Made by a program: the position numbers and the translations under genes
Notes under the pieces: model-generated
The model's input: only the letters and a program-made list of their open reading frames with translations
The model's database searches: none
What the model was told of the DNA's origin: nothing
Assembly (NCBI GenBank): GCA_020205615.1
Contig: CM035171.1
Location: 11,840,160 to 11,904,159 of the forward strand
Length of the DNA: 64,000 nt
From: Panax quinquefolius
Lineage: Eukaryota; Streptophyta; Magnoliopsida; Apiales; Araliaceae
Direction of reading: 5' to 3'
Shown: positions 36,751 to 46,511 of the stretch, piece after piece
How the letters are laid out: each line of letters opens with the position of its first letter
Numbering within the stretch: the first letter of the stretch is position 1

Positions 36751-37885
36751 GGTTGTTTTGGTAGTTTGAATATGTTGTGATGCTGTTGAAAACCTGCTCA
36801 AAATGCTCGAGATAAACATCAAAACTACAGATCTAAATGTTAACTGTATGTGGGACTTTGGGTGGAATGAGGTGATGTTTGCATATGTTAAAATAGATGA
36901 CATTATAAAGGATGTGGACCGGTCGTGGTTGATGAACTCATAGGCGAAATCATAAGAGAATGGTAACATGAGAAGCTCGAGTACTCTATAATGTTAACTG
37001 AGTTGTTTTCTAATACATTTTGTAATATGAGTTTCGCATTGTCCAACTGTGGCGTTGTAAAAATGTAAAGTACATAATTATTTGCAGAATTTTGTTTTGA
37101 ATTTGTTGCTACAATATATATATTTTAGCTGTGTCCATGGACATTGGATTTTATCCCAAATTTGCGATGGCCTAGATGATTTTTTTGGCTATATGTTTGA
37201 CCAAATTTACCTTTTTGGCGGTTGGGTCAATTATTTTTGAAGTTCTTATTTTATTTTATTTTTTATTTAATCAGGCAATGGAGCTCCAAACCAATTTGGT
37301 GCACATGAACCTTTTCGATGATGGGTATCATTATCTTATTTCAAAACTACAATGTTTTTACTGTTAATGTATCGTGAATGGGTATTTAATGGACACATTT
37401 GTATGATTGATTGTGCTTAAATTAGTTTTACTAATTAATCCATGTTCCATCTAAAATTATAAATTAAATGAAGGGAATCAATAGCATATAGGTGAAGAGG
37501 AGTGCTTTTAAATGTGCTTGAGTAAACTATGAAGGTCATTGGCATTTGGATTGTTTCTAATTTAATAAATATAGTTAAGCGGCTTTAGGCCAATTTTATT
37601 GTTGACTGAATGTGGGTGTTGGCTTTAGTTGTTTTCTTAACAAATTCATTTTTCTTGCCCGTCTCGATTTGTAAATAATGAGCATGTAGATACAATTTGT
37701 GGCAAAATTTTTGACTTCTTTACTTGATAGGTGGGATGTCTATCTTGATTAGAAATTTTCTTATTTACAATAAATAATTATGAAAATTTCTAATTTTTAT
37801 CAAATATATACTCTTTAAACATTGTAACTCACATTTTTCATTTAGATTCATCTTTAGGTATTAAATAATTACACGAGTATTAGTA

Positions 37886-37911
37886 GTGCCGGAGGCACGG
37901 GTTAACCCTAG
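37886..37911 (+). mobile_element. Helitron-type 3' terminus
   Basis: A short hairpin GTGCC-GGA-GGCAC (37886-37898) is followed by GGGTTAACC and the terminal CTAG (37908-37911), then a T. Plant Helitrons end in CTRR with a GC-rich hairpin about 10 bases upstream and insert between A and T, and this fits all three points. I could not identify the 5' TC end, so the extent of the element and whether it covers the exon at 30231 are unknown. No Rep/helicase frame is visible, so it would be non-autonomous. Confidence 0.65.
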
Positions 37912-38787
37912 TATATATATATGCATGGTAGTATAACAAACAGTTCTACATCTCTGTGTTATGAAGATTGCACATTCATATCAATGGTCCAAGACTATAA
38001 TATCCAATATATCCAATTTTGAATATGAAAGACCCCTTGACTTATCCTAAAAAGCTTAGTAACATATGTATAGTTAACCTTGTATATCCAACCAACCAGT
38101 TCAGGCTTGACTCGAAAAAATATGAGTGAAATTTGAATTTGTTAATAATATGATTCAAATTTGAAAAAAAGTTAGTTTGAAAAAAAATACAAATAGAATT
38201 TGAGCAAATATATACTCAACTTGTTTATAATTCAAACTATTCGAATTCTTAATCATGATTCGATACGTACATACTCGATTGATGTATATTCGAATAGATA
38301 CTCTATATATTTTCTTATAATATATGTACAATTTAATAAAATTAAAATAATTAGTTATTATTGTTTTTTTTTTAATTTTGATTGTATTTTTTTATTTGTA
38401 AAGAGTAATTGTAATTATATTTTCTAATTTTAAGTAAAATAATAAATTCAATTGGTAATTATATGTATTATAAAGTCACCTACTATGTCGAGACTCGAAT
38501 TCGAGCTTGAATTCAAAGTTCACGAGTAGTTTCAATATAATTCGATTCGAGTCGAATTAAATTCGAGTAATGAATATTTGAGCCGAATCAAATTAGTTTG
38601 AATAGAATTTTTCAAATACAATTTAAATTCAAATCAAAAAAATTTAATTTTCAAATAAAATCGAATAAGTAACTCACTATCCACTTCAATTAATTAGAAT
38701 CGTTTCGTTAATCCCTTAATTCCCTTTACAAAACGGTTTTCCAATTACTACTAAAGAGTCGATCTAGTAAGGGAGGGATAATTAAAT
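37912..38787. other. AT-rich stretch with TCGAATTCGAGC-type motifs
   Basis: A (TA)n run directly follows the Helitron end. At 38480-38600 there are repeated TTCGAATTCGAG, TTCGATTCGAGTCGAATT and TTCGAGTAATGAATATT phrases in both orientations, suggestive of a small dispersed repeat that I cannot classify. No gene is seen. Confidence 0.45.
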
Positions 38788-38828
38788 CTCCCCCACCCCC
38801 ACCCACACCCACACCCACACCCACCCAC
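38788..38828 (+). repeat. (CCCACA)n simple repeat
   Basis: A C-rich microsatellite built of CCCACA and CCCAC units. Confidence 0.9.
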
Positions 38829-39031
38829 TTACTTGACGGAGTTGAGTGGTGGTGACACGTAGGCTTCCAGTAGCCGACGTGTCAATATCCAATGTCAACT
38901 TTTGTTTGCTCTTTTTGTCCGCCATGCACCTATATATATCAACGGAAGTGGTTAGCATGAAGTTTATTTTTGGGTAAGTTGGTTAATTGGCCAATAGATT
39001 GCTGACACGCAGACGAGACTCTATGTGTATC

Positions 39032-39652
39032 TGTTGGGTCATGATATTTCTCCTATTGGGCCGAATGGAGTGGGCCTATTTATTTAATTAATCCATTGGA
39101 TCTCCATTATTGGGTCTTAAAGTTATTGGGCCTAATCCTTACATTACATCTCCTTAATATTGGACCGGGTCCATGGGTTGATCCATTGTATCTTTTAATA
39201 TCCAAGTCTTTGACTTGTAATGATGAAAAAGGAAGGCTGTTGACCAAAAGTCTGCAGATCATTAATGTGGATGGGATTATATCCGTGGCTGACATATATA
39301 CGATGGGGAAAAAGGTGACAACCTTTGCATGCATCCCAATGAGATCGAGGAGAGAAGTAGGGGGATGTGTCAGATAAGAGTTGGTGGCACGGTAAACCAG
39401 GCAAGAGAGTATAACCTAGCAAGGAAGTCTCCAAGAAAAGGTACGCATACACACAACATACAATTTTTATCTCTCTAAGAACACTAGATATTTTATCCTT
39501 CATTGTTAACCCTTGTAACGGCCTATACTGACTCTCACGCCTGAGTTATCCCAAACGATCGAAGGCGCTGCTTTTGGTGTTATCGTGTTTCTTGTCTTTG
39601 GATCAGGACGTCTTACGTGATTGGGACGTGGCAAAAGATCTTGGCGTTAACA
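39032..39652 (+). repeat. Tat-2 5' LTR
   Basis: 621 bp, TGTTGGGTCATGA...GGCGTTAACA. The 5-bp sequence before it is GTATC. The next bases, TTGGCTCTAAAAGGAGGGG, should hold the primer site, but I do not recognise the tRNA. Confidence 0.88.
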
Positions 39653-39725
39653 TTGGCTCTAAAAGGAGGGGTGAGTTCTAGTGTCATTGAGTTTTCAATC
39701 ACGTTCATTTAATCTACTTCGGAAG

Positions 39726-41240
39726 ATGGTGAGAAGTAGGGATGGTACACCAGAAGGGCAGGCGATGGTTGTGAGCTCGTCATTGCCCCGTGTTTCAGTA
39801 AAGGATTGTGTGGGTCCTTCTAAAAGTGCTCATGATAGTACGGCCTCCAAGCACGATTCGGGAGATCTTCGTCCGAAGATTCATGGTGGAGCCAGACGGA
39901 GGCTGGTTTTTGATACAGATAAAGAGCGGGATCATGGTCGAGGGCGAGCAGAAGGTTCACCGACCAAGACTCATCACCAAGTGTGGTCGAGAGAGACGAG
40001 TTGCCAAGTTGGCGAGGATGGCGGACGAAGCGGATAAGGCCTTAGAAGTCCTTTTAAAACAGAGGGAAGATATAGCTGAACAGATGCTTCGGGTGGTCGA
40101 ATTAAGGGACGAACCATCCAATCATGTTCAGTCCGAAAGATGGAGTAAGCATAAGGAGATGCAACGGCGAGAGGGGAAAGAGCCGGAGCATTCTGTACAC
40201 GTGTCTAAGGATCGTTCCCGCGACAGAAAGAGGTCGAGAAGCAGAACTCTCGTGGCCTCGAAGAAGGCATTGATGGTCGTTGGTTCTCAGCATCGAGACT
40301 AAGATAGGCAAATGAGCAGGTCGAGGGAGATCGTGCCAGAAACCAGAAGGAGAGAGCATCAGCGTGAGTATTCTCTTCATGAGGATAGAGTTGTACGCCG
40401 GAGTAGATCCAGAAGTCTAACAAAGGCGCAGGTCGGATAGAAGAAATTCGATCTGTTGGGAGCGAAATTTGTCCAGGAGAGAGAAGTCTCCTCGCGGCCA
40501 GAAGGTGTTGATTTTCTGGTGAAAGAATTGAAGGAGCTTAGAAAGCAGTTAGCTGAGGTGCAACAAGTGAAGGACACTCCGGAAAAAAAGGCGTCACCTT
40601 TTTCCTCGGATATTCTTAAGGAGAAGGCAGATATCACCAAGAAGTTGCCTCGGATGGAGAGTTACGATAGGTCTGGGGACCCTTATGACCATAGCCAGGC
40701 GTTCGACCGGCTGATGAATTATTATGATTTTACCGATGCTGCCAAGTGTTACACGTTTGTCACCACGTTGAGAAAGGATGCGAGACAGTGGATGGGGACT
40801 TTACCGTCAGATTCAATTTCCTCTTGGACCGAGCTTTATGACAAGTTCAATGCCCGCTTTGGGAGCAATCGAAGAAGGGGGAAGCCTACAGGTTCTTTAG
40901 CACAGGTCAGACAGTTCACCAACGAGTCTTTAGGCCAGTATGTGAAGAGGTTCAGGGAAGCAGTTGGTCAGGTGTCCGACCTCAACGATCTCCAAGCTGT
41001 AGGGTTGTTTCAGAATGGTCTAGATCTGGTGAAGTCGGAAAAGCTGGTGAAGAAGTTGATGTTCCACCACTCGAAGAGTTTAGCAGAAGCTTTTGACAAG
41101 GAAAAAGGTTATATTGTCACGGAGGAGGCTATGAATAGCCTGAAATGCCCTTCTTCGGACCAAATGAAAGAGGCAGATACGCCTAAGGCTGAAGGCGATC
41201 AGAGGAAGATGGGGGGTATAATGATCGGCCAGAGGGTAGT
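39726..41240 (+). pseudogene. Tat-2 gag (matrix/capsid part)
   Basis: The start is ATG at 39726 (MVRSRDGTPEGQ...). An Arg/Ser/Glu-rich N-terminal part (RDRKRSRSRT near 40225) precedes a retrotransposon gag domain at 40650-41140: KLPRMESYDRSGDPYDHSQ, YTFVTTLRKDARQWMGTLP, WTELYDKFNARF, then SLGQYVKRFREAVGQV. It would form the capsid in the cytoplasm. Lesions: a frameshift near 39990, in-frame stops TAA at 40300 and TAG at 40438, and a frameshift near 41215. The central capsid region of about 280 codons is intact. Confidence 0.88.
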
Positions 41241-42029
41241 TCGAAAAAGTACAACAATTCATGGCGATAAGGAAGTAGTCGTCCACTTGCTTCCGCCCCG
41301 AAGGTGAATAAGGTTTACACCAAACTGAATACGGATAGGTCGATGATTTTGGACCAGATCAGAAACCAGCCATTCTATGAGCCACCTCGTGATAACTATA
41401 AGACAGGGCAAGGCAACTCTCAAAAATTTTGTGGCTATCACCAAGTCGCAGATCACGACACTAATGAGTGTTGCAATTTGAAGGACTTCGTGGAGAAGAA
41501 GATTCAAAGTGGTTTGCTGGTTCAGTATATGGCCAAGAGGGACCAACAAGATCAACAAAATGTCAACCGTACCGTTCAGACAGTTCAAACAGCTCCTCCC
41601 ATACAACCTCCTCCAAATCAGCCACCAAGGCACGTCGTTGATGTAATCACCGGGGGGACAACAGGGAAGTTGGTAGGAAAGAAGAGAAGGGGATATCTAG
41701 ATTCAGTCATGTCCGTGGCAGGTGTTCCCTCGAAGATCGACAGACCATTTCTGGGGACTGTTATATCCTTCACCGGTGCAGATTATCCTTCAGAACCCAT
41801 TGAACCCCATGAAGGAGCACTGGTGATCACTGCACAAGTGGGCTCAGCAGATGTAAAGCGTATGATGATAGACAATGGGTCTTCTGTGGATATTCTGTAT
41901 GCTCATGCCTATCAGAGGATGCATCTTGATGGGCGAAAAATGAAGGTTGGGCAAGAGGCTCCCCTATATGGCTTTAGCAATGATCCGGTCAGAGTTGCAG
42001 GGACTATTGAGCCGCCAAATATCTTCTGA
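41241..42029 (+). pseudogene. Tat-2 nucleocapsid and aspartic protease
   Basis: A CxxH...HxxxxC zinc site, CGYHQVADHDTNEC (41431-41472), follows the PPRDNY linker. A Pro/Gln-rich hinge leads to the protease: ALVITAQVGSADVKRMMIDN then GSSVDILYAHAY. DNGSS replaces the usual D(S/T)G, as is common in this lineage. The frame ends with a stop at 42027-42029 close to GTIEPPNIF, where an intact element would read on. A short frame-broken interval, 42030-42320, contains the conserved YNAILGRP-like TYLGYLS region and the start of the RT linker. Confidence 0.85.
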
Positions 42030-42119
42030 TCTTGCTCCACAATAGGTAGAAATAACATAAAATTTTATGTTGTGCATGTAGATTACGCCTACAACGCCAT
42101 CTTGGGAAGACCTACCTTG

Positions 42120-43351
42120 GCTATCTTTCTAAGCAGTGACTTCCATCCCTCATTTTAAAATCAAGATCCCTACGGCACATGGAGTGGGAGAGGTAGCAGG
42201 GGATTTGGATCTGGCCCGACGCCATTATCGAATCTTGTCATTTCCTCGGGGTAGGGGTCGCCAGCGAAGAAGCAAACCATGGCATTGAGATCGAGCCCTT
42301 CTATCGAAAGCGGTTCGAGCCATTGGTTATTCCTACAGGAGAGACAGAGGAGATTGAGCTGGTCCTTGGAAAGAAAGACAAGACAGTGAAGATTGGTTCA
42401 GGTTTGCCGGAACCTCTCCGGACAAATCTTATGGAACTTCTTCGCTGCTATGCGGATATCTTTGCATGGGAGCCACAGGACATGCCTGGGATTAGTCGAA
42501 AGATTGCCGAGCATCGACTGGATGTAGATCCGTCAAAGAAACCAGTCCGTCAGAAAAGGCGGATCTTTGCACCTGAACGTCAAAGAATCATTGATGAAGA
42601 GATCGCGAAGCTGATAGCTGCTGACTTCATCTTCGAGATCGACTATCCGGAGTGGATGGTAAATGTAGTGCTGGTACAGAAGCAGAATGGGAAATGGCGG
42701 GTTTGCATCGACTACACCGACCTTAATAAATCTTGTCCGAAGGACTTCTATCCTTTACCCCATATTAACCAACTTATTGATGCGACTTCGGGGTATGCAC
42801 TGCTAAGCTTTATGGATGCTTTTTCAGGTTATCATCAAATTTCTATGTGCAAAGAGGACATTCCAAAGACAACATTCATCACACACCGTTCGGTGTACGC
42901 CTATAAAAAGATGACCTTCGGCCTGATAAATGTTGGAGCCACCTATCAGAGAATGATGAACTTTGTCTTCCAGAAGCAGCTGGGAAAGAACATGGAGGTA
43001 TACGTGGATGATATAATCGTAAAGAGCACGATGATTCAGAAGCATTTGGATGATCTGGACGAATGCTTTCAGACAGTTCGCCATCACAAATTGAGGCTCA
43101 ATCCTACAAAGTGTACCTTCGAACTCGGTGCAGGGAAGTTCCTGGGTTACCTGGTTAGTCAAAGGGGCATTGAGGCCAATCCGGAAAAGATCCAGGCCAT
43201 TTTAGACATGAAGACTCCTCAATCATTTAAAGACGTTCAACGTCTGACGGGTAGGATTGCAGCTTTGAGGATATTCATGTCCAAATCCACAGAGAGATAC
43301 TTACCATTCTTCGATAGATTGAAGGGACCGAAGAATGCGAAGACATTTTAA
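42120..43351 (+). pseudogene. Tat-2 reverse transcriptase
   Basis: RT would copy genomic RNA into DNA inside the particle. Visible blocks: PGISRKIAEHRLDVDPSKKP; KWRVCIDYTDLNKSCPKDFY; LLSFMDAFSGYHQI; TFGLINVGATYQRMMN; the catalytic YVDD at 43001-43012 followed by IIVKS; LNPTKCTFELGAGKFLGYLV; and LTGRIAALRIFMSKSTERYLPFF. All three catalytic aspartates are present (FMDAF and YVDD). The domain is one open frame from about 42230 to 43349, where TAA replaces a probable Gln codon before WTSECEDAF. Confidence 0.92.
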
Positions 43352-43800
43352 TGGACTTCAGAGTGTGAAGACGCCTTCCAGGGCATAAAGACATATCTGT
43401 CTTCGGCTCCTTTATTGATGAAACCTGCCCCAGCTGAGACTTTGTATTTATATCTGGCAGCTAGTTCATTGGCAGTTGGAGCAGTACTGGTTCGGGAGGT
43501 CGATGAGAAGCAGCACCCAGTTTATTATGTCAGTCATGTCCTGAGAGATACTGAAACCAGGTATCCAAATATTGAAAAAATTGTCTTTGCTATAATAATT
43601 GCTAGTCGAAAGCTTCGGCAATATTTTCAAGGTCGACTCCTAGTTGTTTACACGGATCAACCGCTGAAGAAGGTGATGAGCAAACCAGAAGTTTCGGGGA
43701 GATTAGCAGCATGTAATATGGAATTATCCCAATTTTTCATTTAATATCACCCCCGAACTGCTATCAAAGGTCAAGCCTTGGCCGATATCATGGTGGAATA
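43352..43800 (+). pseudogene. Tat-2 RNase H
   Basis: In the same frame as RT after the stop at 43349. It runs from WTSECEDAFQGIKTYLSSAP through LYLYLAASSLAVGAVLVREV and ETRYPNIEKIVFAIIIASRK to VVYTDQPLKKVMSKPEVSGR. A second in-frame stop (TAA 43742-43744) sits where Tat-1 reads NEYHPR. After it the linker AIKGQALADI is still readable. Confidence 0.9.
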
Positions 43801-44290
43801 TTCGTTCTCCGGGCGAGATCTTTGAGATGCCGAAAAATGAGACGTCCGTCGAGTGGTTGCAGTTCTTCAACATGGTCCAAATTCTTGGACGTCAGATGCA
43901 TATAAGCTCTTCTTCTACTGCGGATGTCGGTAGGCGAGAATTATTTTGACAAGTCCAGAAGGGTTCAAGGTGCAGCAGGCCATCCGATTTGGGTTTAGAG
44001 CAACGAATAACGAGGCCGAGTATGAAGCAGTGCTAGCAGGAGTTCGACTGGCGAAGAGTCTAGTAGTCCAGAAGCTGATCATTTACAGTGACTCTCAGTT
44101 GGTCGTCAAACAACTGTCGGGAGATTATGAAGCTTGTGGGACCAGAATGATCAAGTATTTGGCAGAATTGAAAGATTGGCTTCAGTATTTCGTCTCTTAT
44201 GAATTTCAGGGCATAGAACGTAATGACAATTCCATTGCCGATGCATTGTCAAAATTGGCCACTACGAATGTAGTCGTTTTTAATGGGTCA
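43801..44290 (+). pseudogene. Tat-2 additional RNase H (archaeal-like)
   Basis: The hallmark second RNase H of Tat elements. Its start is frame-broken (43801-43945). The rest is open: LTSPEGFKVQQAIRFGFRAT, the active-site glutamate in NNEAEYEAVLAGVRLAK, an aspartate in IIYSDSQLVVKQLSG, and the C-terminal aspartate in NDNSIADALSKLAT. Confidence 0.9.
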
Positions 44291-45531
44291 GTTTATTTGG
44301 AAGTTTTACAGCAGCCAAGTATCCAGCACAAAGCGGTAATGTGTATCGAACGAACTAACTGTTGGATGACTCCCTATATTGAATATTTGGCAGATGGCGT
44401 CCTTCCTTCGGATCAGATGTTGGCAAAGAAGATCAAATACAAGAGTGCCAATTTCGTTCTTATTGATGGGGATCTTTATCGATTGGCATTTTCCTCACTA
44501 TTGTTGAAGTGTCTGGTTCCATCCGAGGCCGAGTATGCTCTTCGGGAGGTTCACGAGGGTATTTGCAGAGATCATATGGTTGCCAAGTCTTTGGCTTATA
44601 AAGTACTTCGACAGGGATACTATTGGCCTATAATTTTCAAGGAAGCTCAGAGTATGTCAAGAAGTGTAAAAAATGTCAGCTCAATAGTCCGATCCCACAT
44701 CAGCCACCAGAAAAGCTATACTCGATTTTATCTTCTATACCCTTTGCTGTCTGGGGGGTAGATATATTGGGTCCGTTGCCTAAAGCTAAAGGTCAGGTCA
44801 GCTTTGTCATAACGAAACAAGAGTGTTTGAAGTTCATAAAAGAGTCCGTAGTATTTCGTTTTGGAATTCCCAAAGTAGTGATATCGGACAATGGACGCCA
44901 GTTCGTGGGATCAAAATTTGATGGATTTTTGAAAGAATTGGGGATTCAGCACAGGAAGACTTCAGTGGCTTATCCACAGTCGAATGGGCAGGTTGAAGTG
45001 ACCAACAGAACGCTCCTGAACGGGATCAAATGCAGACTGGATGAAGCTAAAGGAAAATGGCCAGAGGAACAACTCAGCGTATTATGGGCTTACCGGACTA
45101 CACCGAGGGACTACTGACGAGGATTCACCTTCGAGTTGGCTATGGTGCGGACGCCTTAGTTCCAAATCGAGATTGGATCCCCAAGTCTTCTAAGTTAGTC
45201 GATTCAAAGAGCTTTATAACGAAGAAGGATGAAGGTCAACTTGGATCGATTAGAAGAAGTCGAGAGGTGGCTTTGATCGGTGACAAACATATCAACGAGA
45301 GTAGCCAAACACTACAATAAGGGGTAAAGCTTGTGATTTGAAGTGGGGATTTCATCCTCGGAGAAGCCAAACATCTATGCCTCGAACACGGAAAGGCGAT
45401 CTTACGAATGGGAAGGGCCGTATGAGGTGGTCGACGCACCAAAGCCAGGGACTTATCGATTAAAGGCATTAGATGGGTCCGAGATCAAGAACACTTGGCA
45501 TGCTGGAAGACTTCAGAAATATTTCCAGTAG
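44291..45531 (+). pseudogene. Tat-2 integrase
   Basis: HHCC zinc domain: VHEGICRDH and, after a +1 frame change near 44630, CKKCQLNSP. Catalytic triad: D at 44761 (WGVDILGPLP), D at 44887 (ISDNGRQF) and E at 44995 (NGQVEVTNR), with 35 residues between the second D and E. About 20 residues that normally lie between the first two aspartates (the DYFTKW strand) are missing: the frame jumps from GQVSFVI to TKQECLKF. Frame-broken at 45110-45340, then the GPY/F end, EGPYEVVDAPKPGTYRLKAL and HAGRLQKYFQ, stops at 45529-45531. Confidence 0.9.
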
Positions 45532-46511
45532 AGATTGAGTCAGTTTACCGGAAGTCTGTACAAGATTGTTCAGAATCAATAAAAATTCATTTTTTCACAA
45601 CTGATCTTCCTCTTATTTTGTACTAAGTACACAATGGTGTAAGGAGGTATGGTCGAACTCGCTGGCCATTCGATGGTAGCCTATTTATTTGTTACCCCGT
45701 GTGGTAGACGAATCCTATGGTCCTTTTTATATTGCTTTTACCGAGGGCGATAAATTAATAGGCACCGAAGTAAGGAGGACGGGGTGGACTCGCTGACCAT
45801 TCAATGGTAGCCTCTTCGGCAGGAGTGTCCTTATGGTTTTGTTATACCTTGCGTGGTAGAAAAATTCCATGGTCCTTTTTGATTTTGATTTATCACGAGT
45901 GGTAAACAAAAGACACTGAAGTAAGGAGGTATGGTCGGACTTGCTGACCATTCGATGGCAGCCTTATTGTCAGGAGTGTCCTTATGAATTTGTTACCCCG
46001 TGTGGTAGACAAATTCCATGGCCCTTATAAAATTGTTCTACCTCGAGTGGTAAACAAATGTCCTTATATACTTGTTTTACCCCGAGTGGTAAACGAGATC
46101 TTGATGATGCAAAGAGGATCAGCCGAATTCATCTTATACACAACCTGCCTCACACTTCGGAAACGATAAGTATACATTACTTTATTTTGTTCAAAGTGTT
46201 GAGTTCGGTTCATTCAGTTCAGCTCATTGAGTTCAGTTCATTTCATTTCTCAACTTAACTGTTATATGCCTTATCTGATTCACAGCCTAAGTTAAGTTTA
46301 TGCAAGTCTATTTAATGCTAAATTATTGACAAGAAATGCATCAAAACAGAAGCCATGATAAATAAATTTGAACATTCGTTCATCCAACCGTAATACTAAA
46401 CTATTACATAAAATTAAAATTTTTCTGATAAAGTTCTTAAAAATAACCCCCAAAAAAGACAGATAATTTTCACATAAATTTTGAAAAATTAGAATGAAGC
46501 AAACAACATCA
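45532..46511 (+). repeat. Tat-2 3' UTR with 130-150 bp tandem repeats
   Basis: No coding sequence on the plus strand. The phrase GTAAGGAGG...GGTCG begins units at 45639, 45770 and 45921 (periods 131 and 151), each with CCATTC(G/A)ATGG(T/C)AGCC and GTGTGGTAGAC-type phrases; shorter GAGTGGTAAAC copies continue to about 46110. From there to 46511 it is unique and AT-rich, leading to the antisense stop codon. Confidence 0.8.

Noticed and set aside
39726..45531. Endogenous pararetrovirus as the origin of the RT
   Set aside because: LTRs, integrase with D,D(35)E and a second RNase H are present, with no movement or coat protein motif; it is a Tat gypsy element.
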